The translations under genes and the position numbers were made by a program. The notes beneath the pieces are model-generated. The model ran no database searches, had not been told where the DNA came from, and saw nothing but the letters and a program-made list of their open reading frames with translations. 28,790 bases of DNA from Collinsella sp. AF02-46-1 (GTDB lineage Bacteria; Actinomycetota; Coriobacteriia; Coriobacteriales; Coriobacteriaceae). The DNA is taken from the NCBI GenBank assembly GCA_934876235.1, contig CAKXKM010000020.1, positions 1-28,790 on the forward strand. Direction: 5' to 3'. Below, one piece after another: positions 1 to 7,138 of the stretch; position 1 is the first letter of the stretch, and the number at the start of each line of letters is the position of its first letter.

Positions 1-1
1 C

Positions 2-772
2 ATGATCACTCCGTCCGCGTCCTCCGAGGACGTCACCAAGGGCAAGGATTGCGTCTTCCAGGTTTGCTTTACCGATCCCAACCAGGGCGTCAACGCTGCC
101 AAGTTCCTGGCGCAGAAGTATGCGGACGAGAAGTTCGTACTGTTCTATAACTCCGGCGACGCCTATTCTTCGGGCATCGCAGATTCCTTTAAGGTTCAGG
201 CCGCTAAATCCAAGCTCGAGATTGTTGACGAGGAGACCTTTAAGGACGACTCCGCCACGAGCTTTACCAACCAGCTCACCAAGGCCAAGCAGGCCGGCGC
301 TACCATGATCTTTGCGCCGATCTACTACACGCCGGCGTCCGTCCTGCTCAAGAACGCCAAGGACATGGGCTACGACGTCAAGATGATGGGCTGCGACGGC
401 ATGGACGGCATCCTGGGCGTTGAGGGCTTCGACACCTCTCTTGCCGAGGGTCTGCTGCTCATGACCCCGTTCTCCGCCGACGACGAGAAGAACGCCGACT
501 TCGTCAACGCTTACAAGGATAAGTATGGCGAGACTCCGGACCAGTTTGCCGCCGACGCTTACGACGGCGTGCACGCGGTGGCCGAGGCCCTCGAGGAGGC
601 CGGTCTTGGTGTCGACGCCGACCCGACCGAGGTCGCCGAGAAGCTGCCTAAGGCTATGCTCAAGATTACCGTTGACGGTCTGACCGGCAAGCTCACCTGG
701 AACGATAAGGGCCAGGTCCAGAAGGAGCCCACGGCGTACGTCATCACCGACGGCAAGTACGTACAGGCCTAA
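2..772 (+). CDS. livK: Branched-chain amino-acid ABC transporter substrate-binding protein (5' part outside window)
   Basis: This is the C-terminal 256 residues or so of a periplasmic-binding-protein-like lipoprotein that captures branched-chain amino acids outside the cell and hands them to the LivHM permease. The visible part has the Leu/Ile/Val-binding fold pattern: a VLFYNSGDAYSSG segment, then TMIFAPIYYTPASVLLKNAKDMGY, and a late FAADAYDGVHAVAEALEEAG helix near the C terminus. The reading frame is open to the left edge, so the ATG at position 2 is probably internal; the signal peptide and lipobox are not in the window. It is followed by permease and ATPase genes in the usual liv order. 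Substrate is inferred from family and neighbours; related binding proteins can take other amino acids or amides. Confidence 0.88.
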   Translation: MITPSASSEDVTKGKDCVFQVCFTDPNQGVNAAKFLAQKYADEKFVLFYNSGDAYSSGIADSFKVQAAKSKLEIVDEETFKDDSATSFTNQLTKAKQAGATMIFAPIYYTPASVLLKNAKDMGYDVKMMGCDGMDGILGVEGFDTSLAEGLLLMTPFSADDEKNADFVNAYKDKYGETPDQFAADAYDGVHAVAEALEEAGLGVDADPTEVAEKLPKAMLKITVDGLTGKLTWNDKGQVQKEPTAYVITDGKYVQA

Positions 773-804
773 TAAGCCGCCTTACATAGAGCGGTTTTGA
801 TCCC

Positions 805-834
805 AAGCAGGGGAGGTTTTGGCCTTCCCTGCTT
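805..834 (+). terminator. Intercistronic hairpin between livK and livH
   Basis: AAGCAGGGGAGG (805-816) pairs with CCTTCCCTGCTT (823-834) through a 12-bp stem with one G-T wobble and a six-base loop. No T-tract follows, so it more likely works as a partial terminator or mRNA-stabilising hairpin. That would let the binding protein be made in excess over the membrane subunits, which is common in such operons. Confidence 0.55.
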
Positions 835-845
835 GCTTGGTATCT

Positions 846-865
846 AGGGACAGTGTAACGTCCCT
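846..865. repeat. Short GGGAC/GTCCC inverted repeat in the livK-livH spacer
   Basis: AGGGAC (846-851) and GTCCCT (860-865) flank eight bases. The core resembles the GGGGACGT units in the repeat patch near 6267-6375, so this may be a lone REP-like unit. With one short copy the call is tentative. Confidence 0.35.
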
Positions 866-911
866 GTTTCATACATTAACTGGAAACCTATTCGAAAGGG
901 GGATGTGGAAC

Positions 912-1793
912 ATGACGGTCTTTATCCAATACCTGGTCAACGGCCTGTCCATGGGCAGCGTCTACGCCATCATCGCGTTGGGCTACACCATGGTCTATGG
1001 CATCGCCAAGATGCTGAACTTCGCTCACGGCGACGTTATCATGGTCGGTGCCTATGTCTCGTTCTGCGCCACGTCGTATCTCGGCCTCCCGGGCTGGGCA
1101 TCTGTAATTCTCTCTTGTGTGGTCTGTACCGTTCTCGGTGTTCTCATCGAGGGTCTGGCATACAAGCCGCTGCGTCAGGCGGGCCCGCTGGCCGTTTTGA
1201 TCACGGCCATCGGCGTGTCTTACTTCCTGCAGAACGCCGCGCAGCTTCTGTGGGGCGCCACGCCCAAGAACTTCACTTCGCTCGTCACCTTCCAGGTGCC
1301 GGAGTTCTTGGCCAAGTTCAATGTAAGCGCCGTATCGCTCGTCACCATCGTCGCCTGCCTGGTTATCATGGCCGGCCTGATGTTCTTTACAGGTAAGACC
1401 AAGATGGGCAAGGCAATGCGTGCCGTGTCCGAGGACAAAGCCGCCGCTCAGCTCATGGGCATCAACGTCAACCGCACCATCTCGATGACGTTTGCTATCG
1501 GCTCCGCCCTTGCTGCCATCGCCGGTGTGCTCCTGTGCTCCTACTCGCCGGTCCTGCAGCCCACCACGGGCGCCATGCCTGGCATCAAGGCCTTCGACGC
1601 TGCCGTTTTCGGCGGCATCGGCTCCATCCCCGGTGCCTTTGTCGGTGGCATTCTCATCGGCATCATCGAGGCGATGGCGCAGGCCTACATTTCCACGAGC
1701 CTTGCCAACTCCATCGTCTTTGGTGTTTTGATCATCGTCCTGCTCGTCAAGCCTGCCGGCCTCTTGGGCAAGTACGTCCCCGAGAAGGTGTAG
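912..1793 (+). CDS. livH: Branched-chain amino-acid ABC transporter permease LivH
   Basis: Inner-membrane permease of the LivH family, which forms the transport channel with LivM. The protein of about 293 residues opens with FIQYLVNGLSMGSVYAIIALG and continues with TMVYGIAKMLNFAHGDVIMVGAY, the classic N-terminal LivH signature. The cytoplasmic coupling segment AVSEDKAAAQLMGINVNRT and a glycine-rich AAVFGGIGSIPGAFVGG stretch follow. I chose the ATG at 912 because the GGGGG run at 898-902 sits nine bases upstream. An in-frame ATG at 903 lies too close to that site, and a longer frame reaches back to 819. It is 139 bp downstream of livK, with hairpins in the spacer, and abuts livM. Confidence 0.93.
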   Translation: MTVFIQYLVNGLSMGSVYAIIALGYTMVYGIAKMLNFAHGDVIMVGAYVSFCATSYLGLPGWASVILSCVVCTVLGVLIEGLAYKPLRQAGPLAVLITAIGVSYFLQNAAQLLWGATPKNFTSLVTFQVPEFLAKFNVSAVSLVTIVACLVIMAGLMFFTGKTKMGKAMRAVSEDKAAAQLMGINVNRTISMTFAIGSALAAIAGVLLCSYSPVLQPTTGAMPGIKAFDAAVFGGIGSIPGAFVGGILIGIIEAMAQAYISTSLANSIVFGVLIIVLLVKPAGLLGKYVPEKV

Positions 1794-2882
1794 GTGAGCG
1801 TTATGAAGTTTCTTAAAGACAAGCAGACGCGTCACGACTTTGTTACGTACGCCATGTGCCTTGTGGCGTTCGCCATCGTGTTCTTTATGCAGTCCAACCA
1901 CATGATTCCGCGCATGATCGCCGGTCAGCTGGTTCCCATCACGGCCTATATCGTCATGGCCATCTCCCTCAACCTCGTCGTCGGCATCGCGGGCGACTTG
2001 TCGCTGGGCCACGCGGGCTTTATGAGCGTCGGCGCCTACACGGGCATCGTCACCGCGGTCGCCCTCGAGAGCGCCGTTCCCTCCGATCCGGTGCGCCTTA
2101 TCATCAGCATCGTGGTCGGCGCCATCGCTGCCGCTATCCTGGGCTTCTTGATCGGCATCCCGGTCCTTCGCCTGAGCGGCGATTACCTGGCTATCGTGAC
2201 GCTGGCCTTTGGCGAGATTATCAAAGAGATCGTCACCTGTCTCATTGTGGGCGTCGATTCCCGCGGCCTGCACGTGATCTTTAACATCACGGGTAACTCC
2301 ACAATCGACGATCTGCACCTGCTCGAGGACGGTACCGCCATCATCAAGGGCGCCCAGGGCGCCTCGGGCGTGTCGACGTACTCGACCTTCCTCGCCGGTG
2401 CCATCCTGGTCATGGTTGCGCTCGTGATCGTACTCAACCTGGTTCGCAGCCGTACCGGCCGTGCCATTATGGCCGTGCGCGACAACAAGATCGCTGCCGA
2501 GTCCGTGGGCATCTCCGTCACCGAGTACCGCATGATCGCCTTCGTGGTTTCCGCCGCTCTCGCCGGCGCTGCCGGAGCCCTCTTCGGCGGTAACTTCTCG
2601 CAGCTTTCCGCTACCAAGTTCGACTTCAACACGTCCATCCTCATCCTGGTGTTCGTGGTCCTGGGCGGTCTGGGCAATATGCGCGGCTCCGTCATCGCGG
2701 CGGCGTTGCTCACGGTGCTTCCCGAGCTGCTCCGTCAGTTCTCGGACTACCGCATGCTCATCTACGCCATCGTGCTGATCCTGGTCATGATCTTTACCAA
2801 CAACCCGCAGCTCAAGGCGTTCTTCGCACGCATTAAGGACCGCTTTGCTTCCAAGAAGGAGGTGGCAGTCGATGCCCAGTAA
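1794..2882 (+). CDS. livM: Branched-chain amino-acid ABC transporter permease LivM
   Basis: Second membrane subunit of the branched-chain amino-acid importer, about 362 residues with eight or more hydrophobic segments. Family marks are YIVMAISLNLVVGIAGDLSLGHAGFMSVGAYTG (N-terminal third), the cytoplasmic RTGRAIMAVRDNKIAAESVGI loop that contacts the ATPases, and NTSILILVFVVLGGLGNMRGS near the end. Two starts are possible. GTG at 1794 directly follows the livH stop, with GAGAAGG five bases upstream. ATG at 1803 has AGGTGAG four bases upstream. The overlap-style spacing suggests translational coupling with livH. Confidence 0.93.
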   Translation: MSVMKFLKDKQTRHDFVTYAMCLVAFAIVFFMQSNHMIPRMIAGQLVPITAYIVMAISLNLVVGIAGDLSLGHAGFMSVGAYTGIVTAVALESAVPSDPVRLIISIVVGAIAAAILGFLIGIPVLRLSGDYLAIVTLAFGEIIKEIVTCLIVGVDSRGLHVIFNITGNSTIDDLHLLEDGTAIIKGAQGASGVSTYSTFLAGAILVMVALVIVLNLVRSRTGRAIMAVRDNKIAAESVGISVTEYRMIAFVVSAALAGAAGALFGGNFSQLSATKFDFNTSILILVFVVLGGLGNMRGSVIAAALLTVLPELLRQFSDYRMLIYAIVLILVMIFTNNPQLKAFFARIKDRFASKKEVAVDAQ

Positions 2883-3732
2883 GTTTGAGTTCAACAAGGG
2901 CAAGATGGTCCCGTATCCTTCTGGCGCCATCGTTCCCGATCGCGACCTGGGCCAGCGCCCGGCGCTCGAGTGCATCCACTTGGGCATTGAATTTGGCGGC
3001 CTTAAGGCAGTAGACGACTTTAGCCTGACCATCGGTAAGACCGAGATCGCCGGTTTGATCGGCCCTAACGGTGCCGGTAAGACCACGGTCTTCAACCTGC
3101 TCACCAAGGTGTACCAGCCCACGCACGGCACCATCCTGCTCGACGGCGAGGACACCTCGGGCAAGTCGGTCTATCAGGTCAACCGCATGGGTATTGCCCG
3201 TACATTCCAGAACATTCGCCTGTTCAACACCATGACGGTGGAGGATAACGTTAAGGTCGGTCTGCACAACCAGGAGCGCTACTCCGGCTTTGAGGGCGTG
3301 CTGCGCCTGCCGACGTATTGGAAGCACGAGAAGGCCGCCCACGAGCGCGCCATGGAACTACTGTCCATCTTTGATATGGAGCATCTGGCAAACGAGCAGG
3401 CCGGATCGCTGCCTTACGGCGCTCAGCGTCGTCTGGAGATCGTCCGCGCGCTTGCCACCAACCCCAAGCTACTGCTGCTCGACGAGCCTGCCGCCGGCAT
3501 GAACCCGTCCGAGACCGCCGAGCTCATGGAGAACATCGTCAAGATCCGCGACACCTTCGGCATCGCCATCATGCTTATCGAGCATGATATGTCGCTCGTT
3601 ATGAACATCTGCGAGGGCATCTGCGTGCTTAACTTTGGCAAGGTCATCGCCAAGGGTACGGCCGAGGAGATCCAGAACAACGATGCCGTTATCGAGGCAT
3701 ATCTGGGCAAGCAGGATAAGGGGGAGAACTAA
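2872..3732 (+). CDS. livG: Branched-chain amino-acid ABC transporter ATP-binding protein LivG
   Basis: ATPase subunit that powers the Liv importer from the cytoplasmic face. Walker A GPNGAGKTT lies at residues 64-72. It is followed by the LivG-typical GIARTFQNIRLF, the signature-like LPYGAQRRLEIVRALA, Walker B LLLLDEPAAGMNP and the H-loop IEHDMSLVM. The ATG at 2872 overlaps the livM stop by 11 bp and has a strong AAGGAGGTGG at 2856-2865, indicating translational coupling. The N terminus carries about 30 residues before the ATPase core that a typical LivG lacks; the strong ribosome binding site supports this longer form. Confidence 0.94.
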   Translation: MPSKFEFNKGKMVPYPSGAIVPDRDLGQRPALECIHLGIEFGGLKAVDDFSLTIGKTEIAGLIGPNGAGKTTVFNLLTKVYQPTHGTILLDGEDTSGKSVYQVNRMGIARTFQNIRLFNTMTVEDNVKVGLHNQERYSGFEGVLRLPTYWKHEKAAHERAMELLSIFDMEHLANEQAGSLPYGAQRRLEIVRALATNPKLLLLDEPAAGMNPSETAELMENIVKIRDTFGIAIMLIEHDMSLVMNICEGICVLNFGKVIAKGTAEEIQNNDAVIEAYLGKQDKGEN

Positions 3733-4446
3733 ATGGCAGAGCCGATGCTTTCCGTCTACAACATCAACGTCTGGTACGGCGCCATCCACGCCATCAAGGA
3801 CATCTCCTTTAACGTCAACGAGGGCGAGATCGTGGCCCTGATCGGCGCGAACGGCGCCGGTAAGTCCACGACGCTTAAAACCATCTCGGGCCTGCTGCGT
3901 TCCAAGACCGGCTCCATCAAGTTTATGGGCGAGGACATTACCCATACGCCTGCCGATAAACTGGTGGGCAAGGGCCTGGCCCAGGTTCCCGAGGGCCGTC
4001 GCGCCTTTTTGCAGATGACGGTCGAGGAGAACCTGGAGATGGGCGCCTACACGCAGCCCAAGTCCACGGTGGCTCCGGGCCTTGAGCGCGTCTACGAGCA
4101 GTTCCCGCGCCTTAAGGAGCGCCGTCGCCAGGTCGCCGGCACCCTTTCGGGCGGCGAACAGCAGATGCTCGTTATGGGGCGCGCCCTTATGAGCAACCCC
4201 AAGCTGCTCATGCTCGATGAGCCTTCCATGGGTCTGGCGCCGATTCTGATTGAGCAGATCTTCCAGATTGTCGAGGACCTGCACAAGGCCGGCACCACGG
4301 TGCTTCTGGTCGAGCAGAACGCCCAGATGGCGCTTTCAATCGCCACGCGCGGCTACGTGCTCGAGACCGGCAAGATCACCATGACCGGCACCGGCCAAGA
4401 GCTGCTGCACGACGACAACGTGCGTAAAGCTTACTTGGGCGGCTAG
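3733..4446 (+). CDS. livF: Branched-chain amino-acid ABC transporter ATP-binding protein LivF
   Basis: Second ATPase of the importer, 237 residues, the usual LivF length. Walker A GANGAGKST is at about residues 38-46. The family-specific GLAQVPEGRRAF, the signature LSGGEQQMLVMGRALM, Walker B LLMLDEPSMGLAP and the H-loop LVEQNAQMAL follow in order. The ATG directly follows the livG stop (TAAATG), with AAGGGGGAG upstream inside livG. It is the last gene of the operon and is followed at once by a strong inverted repeat. Confidence 0.95.
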   Translation: MAEPMLSVYNINVWYGAIHAIKDISFNVNEGEIVALIGANGAGKSTTLKTISGLLRSKTGSIKFMGEDITHTPADKLVGKGLAQVPEGRRAFLQMTVEENLEMGAYTQPKSTVAPGLERVYEQFPRLKERRRQVAGTLSGGEQQMLVMGRALMSNPKLLMLDEPSMGLAPILIEQIFQIVEDLHKAGTTVLLVEQNAQMALSIATRGYVLETGKITMTGTGQELLHDDNVRKAYLGG

Positions 4447-4451
4447 GCGGT

Positions 4452-4475
4452 TCCGCCGTTCTACCGAACGGCGGA
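4452..4475 (+). terminator. Hairpin terminator after livF
   Basis: TCCGCCGTTC (4452-4461) and GAACGGCGGA (4466-4475) form a perfect 10-bp stem with a four-base loop just after the livF stop. It has no T-tract. It also marks the edge between the intact operon and the decayed mobile DNA. Confidence 0.6.
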
Positions 4476-4500
4476 CCAGTCGACGCTGCGCGGGCGCCCT

Positions 4501-4629
4501 GATCGACGTGCCGAAGCTCCTCACCCTTGGGGCTATGCCGCGGTACGAGGCCAGGTGGTCATGGTCCGGGAACCTCGCGATGTCGAATGACACCGCGAGG
4601 TTCGCCGCCGTCCTCGGCGGCCTCGGCCC
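4501..4629 (-). pseudogene. IS110-family transposase remnant (C-terminal domain fragment)
   Basis: Read on the minus strand, this segment encodes RTAANLAVSFDIARF followed by PDHDHLASYRGIAPRVRSFG. This matches what I know of the Transposase_20 (IS116/IS110/IS902) C-terminal domain, which has a G-P-x-TAA motif, then a FP-x-x-x-x-LASY-G-LAPR-x-x-x-SGTSI block. The match stops abruptly at about 4500 and no N-terminal DEDD catalytic domain is seen, so the piece cannot be active. Sequence upstream in this frame (4630-4704) no longer looks like the family. It probably records an old insertion next to livF. Confidence 0.6.
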
Positions 4630-4794
4630 CCGAGTGGGCGATCCCCACGCGCTAACGCCTGCAAACAAGGGGATCGCCAAGACGCCGCCGGGCACCTCCG
4701 TCATAGACGTGGAAGTGCGGCCGCGCTGAAGCTCTGCGCGGTGTCTGCTCGCTTATGTGCGCATCACGAAGGAAGACCAGATCGGTGAGCGGGA

Positions 4795-4985
4795 TTGGCC
4801 CGAAGTCGAGAGATTCCCATCAGCCTCTCGTCGGTCGATGACCGGTTCACCACGCAGGAAGAGCGTGACGGAAGGTCTCGCAAAAAGGCTCCGAGCGCGG
4901 CGTGCTCATGCCCGTCGTGGTGCGCCCGAAGGGGGGGCGGCTGCTACGAGCTCGATCATTTGCGAGGAGAAGACGAACCAGTCGT
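4795..4985 (+). pseudogene. Degraded ParB-like (Spo0J/RepB nuclease fold) fragment
   Basis: Three short stretches in different frames line up with the N-terminal ParB domain: REIPIS at about 4807-4824, ERGVLMPVVVRPKGG at 4893-4937, and YEL at 4945-4953. In ParB proteins these correspond to the opening strand, the ERGVL-x-P-x-VVRP strand and the YELI-x-GHRR motif. The last two are offset by one base across a run of seven Gs (4931-4937), consistent with a frameshift. The GHRR box is not preserved. I infer a dead fragment of a plasmid or integrative-element partition or regulator gene. Confidence 0.45.
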
Positions 4986-5219
4986 TGCAGATCCAATATG
5001 GATCTCGCCGACCTCGGCAAGCTGCTCGATGAGTGGAAGCCCTGTCGGGTCGTCTATTTCAACACCACCCAGAATGATGGTGTCATCGCGCAGGTCGATC
5101 TGCGTGTTGAGCACAGCGAGGTTAAAGCCGGAGGCCACAAATCCGATAGCAGCCAGGACGAGCCCCGTGGCAACAAGCCCACCCGCTACGGCAAGGTAAA
5201 TCCTTTTTACGCTGGACAT
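4956..5219 (-). CDS. Truncated DUF4097-like membrane-anchored protein
   Basis: An 87-residue minus-strand product begins MSSVKRIYLAVAGG and has one membrane segment (about residues 8-30, ending near AIGFVASGF). It continues into an extracytoplasmic stretch, NTQIDLRDDTIILGGVEIDDP. This resembles the N terminus of DUF4097 proteins, which normally continue for a further 150-250 residues as a beta-helix; here the frame ends after IGSATTGSSSPRK. The last dozen residues come from the mobile-element debris, so the gene was probably cut there. The start at 5219 has AGGAAGGAG upstream and lies 14 bp after the HAAS gene, third in the padR operon. It may be expressed but is unlikely to have full function. 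Confidence 0.6.
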   Translation of the reverse strand: MSSVKRIYLAVAGGLVATGLVLAAIGFVASGFNLAVLNTQIDLRDDTIILGGVEIDDPTGLPLIEQLAEVGEIHIGSATTGSSSPRK

Positions 5220-5233
5220 GTTTGCACTCCTTC

Positions 5234-5866
5234 CTATGCCGTGAGCGGCGCCGCTTCGGCGCCCATGCGGCTCTTATTGCCTCGATCTTTCCAGAAGGGC
5301 GAAACGGCTTTCTTCGCCCAAAGGGCAGAGAGGCGCGCAATCTGCTTGGACGCCGTCCAGGCGCCGGCTCCCGTGAGGAGCGCCACACCGATGGAAGCGA
5401 ATCCCATTCCCATCGAGGCCAAAACGTACGGAACATGCCCGATAATGATGCCGTCCACGGCGAACAGGAGCCCTACCAGGCCCGCGCCCCCGAATGCCGC
5501 GGCCACGATCCACACGCAGAGCGCAAGAACCCAAATACAGATGTAGACTGCAGCGGCAACGGCGACGAACGCGAGCAGCAGCGGAATCCATACCGGAGAG
5601 CCCACGATGGCGAGCGCCCATAGAAGTGCCGTGCTCTTGCGCTTGGTCCTCGCGATCGCGCGCGGCACGGCGGGCAGTTCGTCGAGCGTTGCCTCGGCGA
5701 CCTCACCGGGCGTGCCCATGGCGGCCACAGCCTCGGCCTCCGTCATGCCGTCCTCCATACGGTCGGCGATGGCCTCCGCGTAGAACTCCTGCGTTTCCTT
5801 TACCTGATCTGCCGGCAGGCAGGCCAGAAGCTCGCCCAGCCGGTTCAAGAACTCATCGCGCGTCAT
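5234..5866 (-). CDS. HAAS/DUF1700-family membrane protein
   Basis: This 210-residue protein starts MTRDEFLNRLGELLACLPAD and carries the HAAS helical domain over residues 1-75, with the family-typical FYAEAIADRMEDGMTEAEAV and MGTPGEVA. Four or five hydrophobic segments follow between about residues 90 and 190, and the C terminus is basic. Such proteins are usually found between a PadR regulator and a DUF4097 membrane protein, as here; they are thought to relay a signal at the membrane, but the reaction is unknown. The ATG at 5866 overlaps the padR end by 14 bp and has GGAGGGGG upstream, so translation is probably coupled. Confidence 0.82.
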   Translation of the reverse strand: MTRDEFLNRLGELLACLPADQVKETQEFYAEAIADRMEDGMTEAEAVAAMGTPGEVAEATLDELPAVPRAIARTKRKSTALLWALAIVGSPVWIPLLLAFVAVAAAVYICIWVLALCVWIVAAAFGGAGLVGLLFAVDGIIIGHVPYVLASMGMGFASIGVALLTGAGAWTASKQIARLSALWAKKAVSPFWKDRGNKSRMGAEAAPLTA

Positions 5867-6173
5867 GGTGCGCCCCCTCCACGTAACGGTAGATCTCCTG
5901 CACGGATGGCCATTCGGCGAGGAACTCGGCGATACGCTCGCGCCCGGCGTCCGTGATGCGGTAGTACCTCCGCAGCCGCCCGTTGTGTTCGGCGGAGCGC
6001 GCGGTGATGCAGCCCGCCTTCTCCAGGCGCTTGAGCAACGGATAGAGCGTGGATTCCGTGAGCCCCATACTCGCGGGCACGTCCTTCACGATCTGATAGC
6101 CGTAGGATTCCTCGCCCGAGACGGCCGCGAGCACGCAGGCCTCGAGGAAGCCGCGCTTCATCTGTGCCTCCAT
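5853..6173 (-). CDS. PadR-family transcriptional regulator
   Basis: A 106-residue winged-helix regulator of the small PadR type (PadR-s2). It begins MEAQMKRGFLEACVLAAVSG and contains SYGYQIVKDV, the recognition helix region TESTLYPLLKRLEKAG, and the wing LRRYYRITDAGRERIAEF. I chose the ATG at 6173 because GGAGGTGTGCGG lies immediately upstream; the longer frame to 6239 would run through the promoter itself. It heads the operon padR / HAAS gene / DUF4097-like gene. Small PadR proteins usually repress their own operon in response to envelope or drug stress. An inverted repeat overlaps the promoter, consistent with autoregulation. Confidence 0.9.
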   Translation of the reverse strand: MEAQMKRGFLEACVLAAVSGEESYGYQIVKDVPASMGLTESTLYPLLKRLEKAGCITARSAEHNGRLRRYYRITDAGRERIAEFLAEWPSVQEIYRYVEGAHHDAR

Positions 6174-6190
6174 CCGCACACCTCCTTTCG

Positions 6191-6228
6191 TAGTATACTG
6201 TGTAACACCTACTATATGACACATAGTA
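6191..6228. promoter_or_regulatory. Candidate PadR operator overlapping the padR promoter
   Basis: TACTAT (6210-6215) and ATAGTA (6223-6228) form an inverted repeat with a 7-base spacer across the -10 box. A further half-site TAGTATAC lies at 6191-6198, with GTGTAACAC at 6200-6208 between them. The position would block RNA polymerase, as expected for an autorepressor. The binding protein is inferred, not shown. Confidence 0.55.
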
Positions 6229-6239
6229 TATGATGTCAA
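6211..6239 (-). promoter_or_regulatory. Sigma-A type promoter of the padR operon
   Basis: On the minus strand a perfect -35 box TTGACA (6239-6234) is followed after exactly 17 bases by TATAGT (6216-6211). The padR start codon is 38 bp below. This is the best promoter match in the window. Confidence 0.8.
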
Positions 6240-6266
6240 CAGTTGTCGTATAGGGAGTCCGGTCTG

Positions 6267-6375
6267 TCTGTCCCCTGCGGGTACTCATTGGGGACGTACT
6301 TAAATGAGTACCCATCGCTCAAGGTGGCACCTGGGGACGTTCCTTATGTGTCGGCACTTTGGGACACTCCTTGTC
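6267..6375. repeat. REP-like repeat patch between padR and cutC
   Basis: Three related units occur: GGGGACGTACTTAAATG (from 6290), GGGGACGTTCCTTATGTG (from about 6332) and GGGACACTCCTTGTC (from about 6361). The first sits in an 11-bp perfect inverted repeat, GGGTACTCATT (6279-6289) with AATGAGTACCC (6303-6313). GTCCCC just upstream (6270-6275) can instead pair with GGGGAC. The alternate foldings and repeated GGGGACGT core look like REP elements mobilised by Y1/RAYT transposases; no such transposase gene is in the window. Confidence 0.55.
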
Positions 6376-6457
6376 AAGGTTTTGTTCCATCGTGCGGGTT
6401 GCTATTTAACGTGCGACAATGCCGTGTGGAAATCGAAATGTCTCCTGGGGGCTATCT

Positions 6458-7135
6458 ATGCTGTACGAGTTTTGTGCCGAGAACTTTGAGCGTGTGCCGG
6501 CGGCTATCGATGCCGGTGCTAAGCGCATCGAGTTGTGCGACAACCTTGCCGTCGGTGGTACCACGCCCTCGGCCGGCGTTATCAGCACTACGGTCAGCTA
6601 TGCTCACGAGCATGACGCGCGAGTGATGTGCATGATTCGCCCGCGTGGCGGTGACTTTCACTACAACCAGGACGAGCTGCGCATGATGGAGATGGACTTG
6701 GGTCTTGCCGTGAGCGCCGGCGTTGACGGCCTGGTCTTTGGCTGCTGCAAGCCCTGTGCCGGCGGCTGGGCGCTCGACGAGCTTACCCTCGGCGCCCTCG
6801 TGATGGCTACGGGCTGCGCGACCGAGGAGTGCAAGCGCGGGGCCATCGATATCATCTTCCACATGGCCTTTGACCAGCTCTCGCTCGAGGCTCAGCTCGA
6901 TGCCATTGACACACTCGCCGACTGCGGCATCACGCGCATCCTGACGCATGGTGGTGCTGCCGGAACGCCGATCGAGGACAACCTGGAGCACCTGTCGCGT
7001 CTTGTCGAGTATGCGGGCGACCGCCTGACCATTCTTCCCGGTGGCGGCATTTCCACGGCCAATCGCGATACCGTGGCGGCGGCACTGGGCGTCTCCGAAC
7101 TCCATGGCACCAAGATCGTGCCGCTGGAGGTATAA
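6458..7135 (+). CDS. cutC: CutC family protein (copper homeostasis protein)
   Basis: A 225-residue TIM-barrel protein of the CutC family, slightly shorter than the E. coli protein. It opens with YEFCAENFERVPAAIDAGAKR and has IELCDNLAVGGTTPSAG, MIRPRGGDFHYN, a FHMAFDQ stretch in the middle, then ILTHGGAAGTPIEDN and ILPGGGIS near the end, all typical. The family name comes from a copper-sensitivity phenotype in E. coli; its chemistry is not established, so the metal role is uncertain. I chose the ATG at 6458, with GGGGG at about 6447 upstream; an in-frame ATG at 6419 has no ribosome binding site. The stop is three bases before the next gene, so the two form an operon. Confidence 0.9.
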   Translation: MLYEFCAENFERVPAAIDAGAKRIELCDNLAVGGTTPSAGVISTTVSYAHEHDARVMCMIRPRGGDFHYNQDELRMMEMDLGLAVSAGVDGLVFGCCKPCAGGWALDELTLGALVMATGCATEECKRGAIDIIFHMAFDQLSLEAQLDAIDTLADCGITRILTHGGAAGTPIEDNLEHLSRLVEYAGDRLTILPGGGISTANRDTVAAALGVSELHGTKIVPLEV

Positions 7136-7138
7136 CCC

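Noticed and set aside
888..3164. Long minus-strand open frame of 758 residues opposite livH, livM and livG
   Set aside because: It is a shadow of high-GC codon bias: the product is rich in Asp, His, Gly and Arg with no domain, and the opposite strand holds complete conserved genes.
4336..4704. A full 122-residue minus-strand gene for the IS110-like fragment
   Set aside because: Only about 43 residues match the family. The rest runs antisense into livF, so I annotate a remnant only.
4902..5546. Plus-strand frame of 214 residues across the HAAS gene
   Set aside because: Only its first 12 codons match ParB. The rest is antisense to the HAAS and DUF4097-like genes and has no domain character.
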